From positions 90,104-154,103 of the forward strand of contig MEQB01000022.1 of the NCBI GenBank assembly GCA_001770015.1: DNA of 64,000 bases. Reading direction: 5' to 3'. Positions 9,424 to 18,096 of the stretch are shown in pieces. Each line of letters starts with the position of its first letter. The first letter of the stretch is position 1. The notes below the pieces were generated by a model, which did no database searches, was not told the origin of the DNA, and was given only the letters and a program-made list of their open reading frames with translations. This DNA is from Bdellovibrionales bacterium RIFOXYC1_FULL_37_79 (lineage in GTDB: Bacteria > Bdellovibrionota > Bacteriovoracia > Bacteriovoracales > Bacteriovoracaceae). The translations under genes were made by a program, and so were the position numbers.

Positions 9424-11048
9424 TTTTGGTCCTCCTTGGGAAAAGGACAATGTTCATAAATCGGCTTCGTTTCACCGCAACCAAGTATTTCCCGCACACC
9501 AGGATCACTGGCGGCGATAGCATTTATTCTTATCATGGGTAGCGGATGAACATTTTGCATTTCTTCTTTTGAATATGTCTTCTCCATAGCAACTTGACAG
9601 AACATCGATAATCCCTGTTTCAAAGCATTTGCTTTATCTTCAACCTGGGCTTGATTGTTGTGAATACTTTCAGTCAAAATTTTCACCATTGTCCAATCTG
9701 CAAAAGTTTCTTCCAACTGATTAGGGTTTATCCCATAATTTTGCTGAGCACACTCCCCCCACCTTGTAAACCGCTCATTAAATTGCCGGTTATAAAGATC
9801 ACTATTTATCCAGGAATAAGAACTCATGATATGCTGCAATTCGTGCCCATACGTAGCGTAAATAACAGGAGCATTATATTTCCTAGCAGTTATGAAAAGT
9901 GGATTTAACCAAACTCCATAATAATTTGCGCCTGCATTCAGGTCGTCAATCATATCCAGATCGGTTGAAATTACCTTAATTAAATCATCATCTAGCTGGT
10001 TTTTTTTAGAAGCTACATCCACAATTTCCTTACCACTAAGAAGATCTTTTTTATATTCGATTTCATTACTATCAATGGAACGTAAAATTCTTTTGGCAAT
10101 GTTTTCCTCAAGAACGGCCCTTTCACTTAAGTTTTCCTTTCTCTGATCATAACGAACTAAGTTATGATCACTCCCATGCGTAAGCAAAATTTGATCAATC
10201 ATGCTTTTTTTGATGTGCTCAAAATCATCCTTTAGTTGTTTAAACTCCTGACCTTGATATATTTTCCCTACAAAAGATTCCATATAAGATTTTCTGATTC
10301 TCAATTGTTCAAAATAATCATCCAACACTACTGATGCTACCCTATCAATCGCAGTTTCAGGATTATTGAAGCTGAAATTTACAACTTTTTCCTCTGCATA
10401 TTTCGAAACATATTCAATAGCAGACATCTTGTGAGTAAGTACAAGGTGTAAATCTCTTTGTATTTCATATTTTGTTTGTAATGAACAAAGAAAAAAATTC
10501 TCATTTTTTTCACAATAATTAAAATGATCCTGCCATAACAGCTCGGGGGCCAATTCATATGTTTTCTTGGCGATTGGTAAAAACTGCATTTGCGCCAGAG
10601 CTTTATTACCGCTCATTTCCAGTATGTGGGTTTGCTTTTCCAAGGGAGAATCTTCTAGCAATTTATCTTGAAATAAGCAGTCATCCTTTTTAAAAGCTAT
10701 ACCTATCTCCTTCAACCTTTTTTTTACGCCTTGACAAAAATCTCCATCCCCATTTTCTTTTGCAGCTATATCCAAAGATTGATTAACAATATCCAACAAA
10801 TCTTTTTTTCCTGCTTCCAAACCGGACATTCCTTGGTTTTTATAATCACTATCGAGACAGATTGATTGAAATAAATCAGTGCAATCCTTTATATTACGAC
10901 GGTCACATTCCAGCGATCTTGCTGGCCCATTATCACTTGCCAAGGCTTGAGTGACCATTTTGACTGTTGATTCAGTAAATTCTAAGGCGTGTACCCGCAA
11001 GGAATGCATCAAAATAAAAATTATTAGCAGATTGAATATACTACTCAT
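9420..11048 (-). CDS. Exported M13 (neprilysin)-like zinc metalloprotease
   Basis: 542 residues with an N-terminal signal peptide (cleavage near RVHA). The zinc site is visible as HELQH near residue 402 and, about 45 residues later, EETFADW, which fits the M13 ExxAD third-ligand motif. HPLPMIRINAI near residue 500 followed by DPGVREILGC matches the C-terminal part of M13 peptidases, where a conserved His binds substrate. The segment ANYYGVWLNPLFIT before the zinc helix also fits. The N-terminal 350 residues are cysteine-containing and not like classical M13, so this is a divergent member. Expected to act in the periplasm or outside. Its stop overlaps the start of the small exported gene. Confidence 0.75.
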   Translation of the reverse strand: MSSIFNLLIIFILMHSLRVHALEFTESTVKMVTQALASDNGPARSLECDRRNIKDCTDLFQSICLDSDYKNQGMSGLEAGKKDLLDIVNQSLDIAAKENGDGDFCQGVKKRLKEIGIAFKKDDCLFQDKLLEDSPLEKQTHILEMSGNKALAQMQFLPIAKKTYELAPELLWQDHFNYCEKNENFFLCSLQTKYEIQRDLHLVLTHKMSAIEYVSKYAEEKVVNFSFNNPETAIDRVASVVLDDYFEQLRIRKSYMESFVGKIYQGQEFKQLKDDFEHIKKSMIDQILLTHGSDHNLVRYDQRKENLSERAVLEENIAKRILRSIDSNEIEYKKDLLSGKEIVDVASKKNQLDDDLIKVISTDLDMIDDLNAGANYYGVWLNPLFITARKYNAPVIYATYGHELQHIMSSYSWINSDLYNRQFNERFTRWGECAQQNYGINPNQLEETFADWTMVKILTESIHNNQAQVEDKANALKQGLSMFCQVAMEKTYSKEEMQNVHPLPMIRINAIAASDPGVREILGCGETKPIYEHCPFPKEDQK

Positions 11049-11348
11049 ATTTCCAGTATCGGAAAATCCCTAAACCCCATCAAACAAACCTGCGCTTTAA
11101 AAAAATTGGTATTATTTTGCCTAGTTAGAAAGAATATTGAGCCTTTTATAAAGCTAAATCATTTTAGTCTGATACTTCTTACCTCACCCTCATTTTTAAA
11201 ACAGGCATCAACCCTAATGCAGTGTTGTATTTTTTACAATCTTCTTTTTTTTTTACTCTGCCCCCCCTCCTTTATGTGATATAGGAAAAAAACGAACAAC
11301 ATGCGATACGCAAGCTGTAAACAATTTTTAACAAAAGGATAATTTATT
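11049..11348. other. Intergenic region of 300 bp
   Basis: Divergent gap between the protease gene and the small exported protein gene. It must hold promoters for both. I see AT-rich sequence and a T-rich pyrimidine run near 11240-11275, but no convincing gene, structured RNA or repeat. Confidence 0.4.
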
Positions 11349-11687
11349 ATGAAAACTTTATTATTAGCGAGCATTCTTATGGTTTCTACTGCATTTGCCA
11401 ATGTTAGTATTCCAAAAGGCGAAATGGAGAAACGAGTGGCAGCAGAAATTTCCGATCTCCTGGGTTTCACAGAAATTGATGCCAGCTACCCAAATGCTCT
11501 TTTTAAATGTGCAGAAGATAAAGAAACCGGAGCATTTGATTATTTTACTAAAGTAAGAGATTACTTAAAATCAGATGAATTTACCTCCAAATCTGAATTC
11601 GACAAGGAAGGAGATATTTTTACTTTATGTTTAGCAGTAAAAATGGTTTGTGATAAACAATTAAGGGAAGCCGGAATTGATCTTTAA
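11349..11687 (+). CDS. Small exported protein
   Basis: 112 residues: signal peptide MKTLLLASILMVSTAFA followed by a 95-residue mature part with three cysteines (FKCAED, LCLAVKMVC). An AAGGA element about 9 bp upstream supports the start. A strong rho-independent terminator follows about 40 bp after the stop, so it is probably a single-gene transcript. I do not recognise the family; the two-helix composition and paired Cys near the end suggest a small disulfide-stabilised periplasmic protein. Confidence 0.65.
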   Translation: MKTLLLASILMVSTAFANVSIPKGEMEKRVAAEISDLLGFTEIDASYPNALFKCAEDKETGAFDYFTKVRDYLKSDEFTSKSEFDKEGDIFTLCLAVKMVCDKQLREAGIDL

Positions 11688-11724
11688 TCTTCACGTTTCT
11701 AACCATGAATTTTTAAAACAATAA

Positions 11725-11768
11725 AAGAGCTTACAGGTATGAAAATACCCCTGTAGGCTCTTTTTTTT
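11725..11768 (+). terminator. Rho-independent terminator
   Basis: An inverted repeat (AGAGCTTACAGG pairing with CCTGTAGGCTCT, with a G-T wobble) around a short AT-rich loop is followed directly by eight T. It lies 37 bp after the stop of the small exported protein gene. Confidence 0.88.
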
Positions 11769-11790
11769 GGTATTCGTCTGGCCCGGCCAT

Positions 11791-11979
11791 CTACGATTTA
11801 GAGCTTGGCCTGCTTGCTTTCCTCAAAATTTCTGTCCGGGACGAGTGCTGCGAGTTTAAATACTGATCCATTTTTTCAAGTCCATAATCCTTGATCGCCT
11901 TTCGCTGATTGCAACTCTTACAGTAAAAGTTTTTAGTTTGCACCAAGAGTTCTTTATCACTATAGTTTTTAATATTCAT
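11791..11979 (-). CDS. Small CxxC protein, possibly a fragment of an HNH-type protein
   Basis: 62 residues from the ATG at 11979 (GGA about 7 bp upstream). A longer reading from 12054 exists but lacks support. The protein begins MNIKNYSDKELLVQTKN, which resembles the start of HNH-endonuclease-like proteins common in Bdellovibrio-type genomes, and then has a CKSC pair in YCKSCNQRKAIKDYG that looks like half of a zinc ribbon. No HNH core follows, so it may be a truncated relic or a small independent zinc-finger protein. It faces the terminator of the gene on the other strand. Confidence 0.4.
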   Translation of the reverse strand: MNIKNYSDKELLVQTKNFYCKSCNQRKAIKDYGLEKMDQYLNSQHSSRTEILRKASRPSSKS

Positions 11980-12150
11980 ATATTTTCCTTTGACGTTTGG
12001 TTGCTTATCTATTTCGCCTAAAAACCAACAGAAGAAAACACCCTCCCCGGACAAGTAAAAGACATGAAATATAATAAAGATCAGAACCCCCTGCTTGAGA
12101 AGAACCTTCTTTCAATTTTTTATAAGTAAACTGAGACCGCTGTTCCTAAT

Positions 12151-12169
12151 TTGGATCACTTTGTTCCAA
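12151..12169. promoter_or_regulatory. Dyad upstream of TIGR02147 regulator gene
   Basis: TTGGA and TCCAA half-sites separated by 9 bp lie 43 bp before the start of the regulator gene. Position and symmetry fit an autoregulatory operator, but no binding data or second copy supports it. Confidence 0.3.
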
Positions 12170-12211
12170 ATATTATTGACTTAAACCAAGTTTTGTTAGA
12201 TCTTAATATTC

Positions 12212-12991
12212 ATGAGAACAATAAATTGTTACCGACAATTATTAAAACAGGAATTAATTAAAAGAATCGAAGTCAATCCTAAGTATTCTCAACGAGCTTT
12301 TGCAAGGAATTTGCACATGGCCCCCGGAGAATTATCGGAAATTCTAAATTATAAAAGAAACCTCAGCCTTAAATCTGCAATTAAAATTGTTAAAGCGCTT
12401 GGACTCAACAAAGAGGAGTCACAAAATTTAATCAATTTATTGGAAAAGGATTTTTTGATAAAAAATACAAAAGAAGAATCTCAGATAAGAGATAAAAAAC
12501 AACTCTCCATTGAGATGTTTAAAATCGTATCCAGCTGGTATTGTTTTGCAATATTAAACTTAGCTGAATGCCAAAATTTCAAGTGGGAAGAAAAATATAT
12601 TGCCAAACGCTTGGGAATTACAGTTCATGAAGTCAAGCATGCCATTCAAAGTATGCAAAACATCGGACTGATTGAAAAATCGGCCAAGGGATACAGCGTC
12701 GTTTCTAATTTCGTCTTTTCACCAGAAGGTATTCCTTCAGAGGCCATAAAAAAATATCATTCTAAAATTTTAGATATGGCCAAATCGGCAATTTATACAA
12801 AACCCATAGAGGAAAGAGAATTTTCCAGCACCGGCATGGCAATTGATCACACGCAAATAGAAAACATTAAAAAAGATATAAAGCGTTTTAGAGAAAAAAT
12901 GATGCAAAAATATACCAAAGGAAATAAAAATAAGATTTATCAATTACAGATTTCCTTTTTTGAACTGACACAAGGAGATGACCATGAATAA
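12212..12991 (+). CDS. TIGR02147 family transcriptional regulator
   Basis: 259 residues. The N-terminal YRQLLKQELIKRIEVNPKYS followed by RAFARNLHMAPGELSEIL (residues about 7-45) is the characteristic start of TIGR02147 proteins and contains a Cro-like helix-turn-helix; SLKSAIKIVKALGL follows. The middle (about 95-160) contains a winged-helix-like segment (AKRLGITVHEVKHAIQSMQNIGLIEK), and the C-terminus ends in a helix-rich portion typical of the family. The gene overlaps the next one by 8 bp, so the regulator and the exported HExxH/barrel protein are translationally coupled and probably functionally linked. Confidence 0.85.
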   Translation: MRTINCYRQLLKQELIKRIEVNPKYSQRAFARNLHMAPGELSEILNYKRNLSLKSAIKIVKALGLNKEESQNLINLLEKDFLIKNTKEESQIRDKKQLSIEMFKIVSSWYCFAILNLAECQNFKWEEKYIAKRLGITVHEVKHAIQSMQNIGLIEKSAKGYSVVSNFVFSPEGIPSEAIKKYHSKILDMAKSAIYTKPIEEREFSSTGMAIDHTQIENIKKDIKRFREKMMQKYTKGNKNKIYQLQISFFELTQGDDHE

Positions 12992-14375
12992 GAACTACCT
13001 ACTTTTAGCAGTAGCAATAATGCTACTTATTAGTTTAAAAAGTATGGCAGCACCTACCAACGTTGGAAATGGAGACGACGGAACTGACCTAGAAGGATTT
13101 GCCAAACTAGAAAGCGGTCCTCTTATCGAATCACAGCTAAGAGCTGTAAATCAGCTTAGAAAATTAAATATTTCTAATATCAAAGGCCTTGGTAATTTAA
13201 TTAATGAAATTGAAAAAAATAATATATATATGACAAATAAGGATGTTTCTGCAAAAAAGATGGAGGAAATGGGAGCTTTCCATGCTGGGTTAGAAGGAAA
13301 AGTATATGCTCGAACATTTTCAAGACCACATGCTCCCACCAGGTTTTTTCCAGCCTCCTTAAAATTAAGCCAAAACCAATTAATGGCACTACACATTCAT
13401 GAAGGCTTACACCGAGCCTTACCCGAAGAGATTCGCGATGATGAGAAAAAAGTTTCCAATATAACACTCGCAATAATTTCCCCCGAATCCACCTATGACC
13501 AAATCAATCAAGTTGTGATGGAGGTATATCCAGATAAAAAAGAACAGATTCCAGCAGGAAGTTATACTCAATCCGTTAATGTCAGCAAAGATTCTAAATT
13601 AAATAATCCATCTAGTCTGGAATTATCATTTCGATCATTTGGTTCGCCTAAGCAAGACGAAACTAAATTACAATCACTTCCCATTTCTAGTATCTATTCA
13701 ATCAGCAGTCACCTGTATCCTTTTGGTAAAAACGAATACGCACTGGGTACAGGAATTGATATTTCCTATATTAAGCAAGATGATGGAAAATCCTATATGG
13801 GACCCCTTGGTTTATCCTTAAGAAAACTTATCTTCACCATGCGAGGATTTGATCTTGAAACTTATGGACGCGCGGATCTGCACACCTTATCCGATGAAGA
13901 ATTAAAAAACTCTTTAATGGGCAGAGACATCTATAAAGTGGGAGTAAGCTTAATTAAGACAACCGATATAGTTTATATCCAAAATGATTTAGAATACACA
14001 GCTCCGTCAGAAGTAAAAGAAACCATAGCCAATATCAATTATACTTATAAGTTTGGATCAACAGTGGCAGCCAGAATCAAGGCTGGAGGAAGGTACAAAA
14101 ATTTTCATGCTGGTGGATTCTTTGAAATGCTTGTATCGACCAATTTTACAGTTGAAAGCGATAATTCTGATTTTGGCAAGGAAGAGCTGGGACGCAATAG
14201 AGTCGTAGCACTTGGTCCAGAAATCATGTGGGGGAGAAATAATTTTGATGTCAAATTCTATGGTAGATATTTACTTAACTCGTCTAAAGAAACTGATTTT
14301 GATCAACTGGGGGACTTGATGGGTACCGGGGTTGGACAAGGAAATCTTGGATTGAGTGTAAGTTACAAATTCTAG
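12984..14375 (+). CDS. Exported HExxH-domain protein with C-terminal beta barrel
   Basis: 463 residues. The start is the ATG at 12984 because AAGGAG lies 7 bp upstream; the ATG at 12978 sits too close. A signal peptide (to about SMAA) is followed by a domain of about 150 residues containing HEGLHRALPEE (HExxH near residue 139), a gluzincin-like zinc motif. From about residue 200 to the C-terminal phenylalanine (LSVSYKF) the pattern of alternating residues, aromatic girdles and terminal F fits an outer-membrane beta barrel. Such a domain order would place a metalloprotease-like module at the periplasmic side of a barrel. Function is unknown; an inactive structural use of the motif is possible. 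Confidence 0.65.
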   Translation: MNKNYLLLAVAIMLLISLKSMAAPTNVGNGDDGTDLEGFAKLESGPLIESQLRAVNQLRKLNISNIKGLGNLINEIEKNNIYMTNKDVSAKKMEEMGAFHAGLEGKVYARTFSRPHAPTRFFPASLKLSQNQLMALHIHEGLHRALPEEIRDDEKKVSNITLAIISPESTYDQINQVVMEVYPDKKEQIPAGSYTQSVNVSKDSKLNNPSSLELSFRSFGSPKQDETKLQSLPISSIYSISSHLYPFGKNEYALGTGIDISYIKQDDGKSYMGPLGLSLRKLIFTMRGFDLETYGRADLHTLSDEELKNSLMGRDIYKVGVSLIKTTDIVYIQNDLEYTAPSEVKETIANINYTYKFGSTVAARIKAGGRYKNFHAGGFFEMLVSTNFTVESDNSDFGKEELGRNRVVALGPEIMWGRNNFDVKFYGRYLLNSSKETDFDQLGDLMGTGVGQGNLGLSVSYKF

Positions 14376-14383
14376 GAGGGGAT

Positions 14384-15034
14384 GTGAAAAGATATCAATT
14401 TTGGTTTTTAATTTTATTATTAACAATACTCACCGCTTGTGATGGGATTTTATCTGAAGATGAGAATGATCACCTCGAAAGAAATGTAGTCAATTCACTC
14501 AAAGGTGTAAAACTTATTTCCGAAGATATTCTTGATGGCAGGGATGAAAGTACCTTCACAGAAGAAACATATTTACTAAATTCAAATCGGAGAATGTTAT
14601 TAAGATTTGAAAAAATAAGAGATGAGGTCGGATCCGTGGTTATTGATAACACTACCAGAATGTTCATGATACTGAAATTAACAGATGGACAGAATTTGGA
14701 AGATTATTTTGGTAAGATTGAAATATGTCCACTACTTAAAAACTGGATGATGTTGGCAACTTGGAATTATGCCCATCCCTTCGCTGGTAAAAAAGGGAAA
14801 TGGGGTAACCCAGGAGGCGACTTCAATTTTTCAGAGTGCATCGGAATAAATGAAGAAAATAGCAAGATTGATTCAAACGAAGCTTATTTTGATATCTCAG
14901 ACTGGTTCATCCATAACATCCAATCAGGAAGATCAAATTTTGGTTGGGTTGTCATTAGTGAGGAAGATATCACAATTATCGGGGATAATAATGCAGCCCA
15001 CTCCCCACGGGTTGTTTGGCGGGAAATTTTTTAA
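14384..15034 (+). CDS. Lipoprotein of unknown function
   Basis: 216 residues starting at GTG 14384, directly after a GGAGGGGAT Shine-Dalgarno; no ATG competes. The signal peptide ends in a lipobox LTAC with Cys19. The mature protein is acidic and soluble-looking, with two further cysteines (EICPLLKN, SECIGIN) and several tryptophans (WMMLATWNY, WFIHNIQ, WVVISE), which together suggest a beta-sandwich-like domain. It lies 8 bp after the HExxH/barrel gene and is most likely its operon partner. I do not recognise the family. Confidence 0.65.
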   Translation: MKRYQFWFLILLLTILTACDGILSEDENDHLERNVVNSLKGVKLISEDILDGRDESTFTEETYLLNSNRRMLLRFEKIRDEVGSVVIDNTTRMFMILKLTDGQNLEDYFGKIEICPLLKNWMMLATWNYAHPFAGKKGKWGNPGGDFNFSECIGINEENSKIDSNEAYFDISDWFIHNIQSGRSNFGWVVISEEDITIIGDNNAAHSPRVVWREIF

Positions 15035-15111
15035 ATTTCACATTTCAAATTGATCCATGCCCTGGGTATTTGCTAAACCTTCCAGCATCACCTGACGTTA
15101 AGTAAAGCAGG

Positions 15112-15981
15112 ATGACTATCAGAAACTATAAAACCGACCATATCACTCTACTACTTATATCCATTTTATTCGGAGTTTTAGTTTTACAAACCAGCGTGGT
15201 TGCCAAGGAAGACGAAATCATTGATATCGTTTTTGATCTTGATTGGACACTGGTTTGTGAGCTTGAGGATGGCTCGCATGCGCATGGAAATATACTAGAT
15301 ATATCTCGTAAAAAATATCGCATAGCCAACTGGGCAGAAGAAATGCTGGTCCTGCTTGCCAGCCGGCCCAATGTTCGTCTTTCTTTTTATAGCGGAGGAG
15401 ACCAGATCAGAAATCTTGAAATTTTAAAAGAAATAATTCTACCCGAGAAAAATATTTCCGTATTTGACCTGGCCTACAAGATACTTTCCAAAGATGACAT
15501 GGACGAAGTTTCCCAGGAAAAAACACTGCGTTTTTCCCAAAGATATAAAAAAAATGCGGCTAAAATTAACAGTAATCTAAACAACGTAATTATTATTGAC
15601 GATGTTTCCGATTTTACGCTTGCAAGTCAGAAGCAAAACTTGCTCTGGTTAGGCCCCACCTTCAATCACTATGACAGTTATGAACTGGTAAAAAAGGCCC
15701 GTAAACTGGATCCGACCAATAAATACATTCCCAAAAACCAGGCCCAATGGAAACTCAATCAAGACCGACTGCTGGTTATTTATGGTATCTTGGATGAAGC
15801 TCTCGAAAAAACCCAAAAAAATGGAACACCATTTGTGCAAAATGTCCAAACCATTGCCAAAAAATATAAATTAGATCACACCGCATATAACAGCGAGATC
15901 ACCAAGGTAATAAAAAAATATAAGCTGATGTTAAAAAGCAGTGGTAGCTTGCTTCAAGCATGTCTGAAAGCGCTTAATTAG
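15112..15981 (+). CDS. Exported HAD-superfamily phosphatase-like protein
   Basis: 289 residues with an N-terminal hydrophobic segment (residues about 11-31, ending VVAKE) that fits a signal peptide or anchor. HAD motif I is IVFDLDWTLV (Asp42, Asp44, Thr46), motif II probably FYSGGD (about residue 94) and motif IV VIIIDD (near 162). The DxDxT layout with aromatic W in place of G resembles NLI/FCP1-like phosphatases. The C-terminal 80 residues are helical and unassigned. Expected to be a periplasmic phosphatase, substrate unknown. It lies 77 bp after the lipoprotein gene and may have its own promoter. Confidence 0.7.
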   Translation: MTIRNYKTDHITLLLISILFGVLVLQTSVVAKEDEIIDIVFDLDWTLVCELEDGSHAHGNILDISRKKYRIANWAEEMLVLLASRPNVRLSFYSGGDQIRNLEILKEIILPEKNISVFDLAYKILSKDDMDEVSQEKTLRFSQRYKKNAAKINSNLNNVIIIDDVSDFTLASQKQNLLWLGPTFNHYDSYELVKKARKLDPTNKYIPKNQAQWKLNQDRLLVIYGILDEALEKTQKNGTPFVQNVQTIAKKYKLDHTAYNSEITKVIKKYKLMLKSSGSLLQACLKALN

Positions 15982-16072
15982 TTTTTAAACTTTTTACAAT
16001 TTGACAATCTGAGGGCATTGAATCTAGAATTTTTTTAAATCGTCATATAACAAAATACAACAAAGGCACTTT

Positions 16073-16924
16073 ATGTTTAAAAATGTAGTTGTTTTGCTGG
16101 TCACCTTGGCATCATTCAATCTTCTTGCTGCAACTTTTTTTGTCCACAATCCAGAAGTTTCTGAAAACGAAAAATCCTTTGATAAAACCCTTAAGACACT
16201 CATTATACAAAGTTTGGAAAATAAAAAGCACCAGATTACCAACGATTCCAAGGCTTCACTTTCCCTAAAATCCACTCTCTTGAAACTGGGTGACAGCTAC
16301 ATTCTCACCATAAGCAAGCACTCTCCTACTGGAGTCAATTCCGAGAAAATGAAAGTCAAACAAATTGATGATCTGGATGTGGTCGTTGACCGGGTGGTAG
16401 CGGCAGTTTTATCCGAAACAACCGCTAAAGAAACACTCAAAATCGACACCGTCACTGAACAGGAAAAAGGGCGACAGACCAAAAGAATTGAAGTTACCAG
16501 GCAGTGGATGGTGGGACTTGGGCCAGTTTGGCTTGTTAACCTAGGAAGTACCTCGGCATACAATTTTGTGATTGGTTATGTTTGGGGGCTTGACCATAAC
16601 TTCGATCTAAACGTCAAAATGGACTTTTCCAACGCAGAAGGCTCCTCAGAAGCCGGAACCAGTTTGTTTACGGTTGGTGGAAATTATTTTTTTAATAACG
16701 ACATTCATGCTCTCTACGCCACCGCTGATCTGGGATATGGTAACGCTGAAAATGTTAACAAAAAAGAAAAAAGCGGATGGGTTTCATCTCTTGGTACCGG
16801 TATGAAATTTTTCAGGGCCTCATCAGTCAACTTTGCAGTTGAAGCCAGATACAGCACCCTCTTTGCAAAAATTGAAAACAAGACGCCAAGTCAGTTTGGT
16901 TTTAAAGTCATTGTTTTCTTCTAA
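16073..16924 (+). CDS. Outer-membrane beta-barrel protein
   Basis: 283 residues: a signal peptide (to about LLAA), a periplasmic region of about 110 residues with the pattern of a small alpha/beta domain (KTLKTLIIQSLENKK, then DLDVVVDRVVAAVL), and a C-terminal portion from about residue 145 with alternating hydrophobic strands ending in VIVFF, the terminal-aromatic signature used by the BAM machinery. Length fits an 8-stranded barrel. It converges on the aminotransferase gene with a gap of 14 bp. Function not recognised. Confidence 0.62.
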   Translation: MFKNVVVLLVTLASFNLLAATFFVHNPEVSENEKSFDKTLKTLIIQSLENKKHQITNDSKASLSLKSTLLKLGDSYILTISKHSPTGVNSEKMKVKQIDDLDVVVDRVVAAVLSETTAKETLKIDTVTEQEKGRQTKRIEVTRQWMVGLGPVWLVNLGSTSAYNFVIGYVWGLDHNFDLNVKMDFSNAEGSSEAGTSLFTVGGNYFFNNDIHALYATADLGYGNAENVNKKEKSGWVSSLGTGMKFFRASSVNFAVEARYSTLFAKIENKTPSQFGFKVIVFF

Positions 16925-16938
16925 AGTAAGAGCGATTC

Positions 16939-18090
16939 CTACAAACTCGAAAGATTTTCCAGCGCTTGATAAAGCGTCTCATCCTTCTTGGCAAAACAAA
17001 AACGGATATAATCATGGCCCTCGTTTGAATTTATATAAAAAGCAGATGGAGGGATAGTGGCGACTTTTTTATTGATAATCAAATCTTTGGCAAACTCAAT
17101 ATCGCTCTGCTGGGTCATATGCCGGATCGGACACATAATAAAATAAGTTCCTTCCGGTTTAAGTGGCCTATATCCCAGCTTGGTTAATCCATTAAATAGG
17201 ATATCTCTTTTTCTTAAATACATTCCCCTATAATCAGGCAAGTATTCATCCAGCTTTTCAAAGGACTCTCCTATGGCCTTTTGCAGGGGATGAGCTCCTG
17301 AAAAAGTATTATTTTGATGAACCAGTCGAATGGCATTACTAAGCGCCGGAACGGTAATGGCCCATCCAGTTCTCCAACCGGTAAGTCCAAAAGTTTTTCC
17401 CGAAGACGAAATCATAATGGTTCGCTCTCGCATGCCATCAAGGGTTGCCGGGGGGATATGAACATGATTATCATAGGTTAAAAATTCATAAACTTCATCA
17501 GTGACCAGATAAGCATCGTACTCTTTCACTAGATCACATATTATTTGAAGTTCATTTTTGGTAAAGACATGTCCGGTGGGATTATGAGGAGTATTGACAA
17601 TCACCAGTTTGGTTTTTTCGCTAAAGGCCCTTCTTAACTCCTCCTTATCAAAGCTAAACTGGGGTCCATGTAAAGTTACCGTTTTTACTTTGCCGTGATT
17701 CATGAGGATCGCTGGAACATAAATATCAAAAAAAGGTTCAAAAACAATCACTTCATCTTCTGGATTTACCAGAGCGGAGATGACGTCATACATTGCTTCC
17801 GTTGCTCCACAAGTGACCGTGATTTCGGTATTATGATCATAGTTTAAATTATATTTTCTTTTAATATACTTCTTAATAGACATGCGCAGTTCTTCACAAC
17901 CAATGGCATTAGTGGTTTGATTAAATCCCTTATCAATATTAACCTTGGCAGATAAAAGGGCAAAACCTGCTCCATCAAAATCTGGATACCCTTGGGATAA
18001 ATTGACAGCATTATATTTATTGGCCAGATTGGTCATCTGAGAAAAAATATTTTCTTTAAAACCTGAAACAATCTTCGATATTTCTTTCAT
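16939..18090 (-). CDS. PLP-dependent class I/II aminotransferase (methionine/aromatic type)
   Basis: 383 residues, fold-type I aminotransferase. NLSQGYPDF, NTPHNPTG, DEVYEF and SSSGKTFGLTGWRTGW (PLP lysine near residue 231) are present. The combination and length resemble the YbdL methionine aminotransferase / kynurenine aminotransferase (glutamine transaminase K) subgroup. It would transfer the amino group of methionine, glutamine or aromatic amino acids to an oxoacid in the cytoplasm, for instance in methionine salvage. It lies 6 bp after guaA in the same direction and so appears to be cotranscribed. Confidence 0.85.
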   Translation of the reverse strand: MKEISKIVSGFKENIFSQMTNLANKYNAVNLSQGYPDFDGAGFALLSAKVNIDKGFNQTTNAIGCEELRMSIKKYIKRKYNLNYDHNTEITVTCGATEAMYDVISALVNPEDEVIVFEPFFDIYVPAILMNHGKVKTVTLHGPQFSFDKEELRRAFSEKTKLVIVNTPHNPTGHVFTKNELQIICDLVKEYDAYLVTDEVYEFLTYDNHVHIPPATLDGMRERTIMISSSGKTFGLTGWRTGWAITVPALSNAIRLVHQNNTFSGAHPLQKAIGESFEKLDEYLPDYRGMYLRKRDILFNGLTKLGYRPLKPEGTYFIMCPIRHMTQQSDIEFAKDLIINKKVATIPPSAFYINSNEGHDYIRFCFAKKDETLYQALENLSSL

Positions 18091-18096
18091 TGATTT

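Noticed and set aside
11234..11470. Minus-strand frame opposite the small exported protein
   Set aside because: It overlaps a gene with signal peptide, ribosome site and terminator and has no features of its own.
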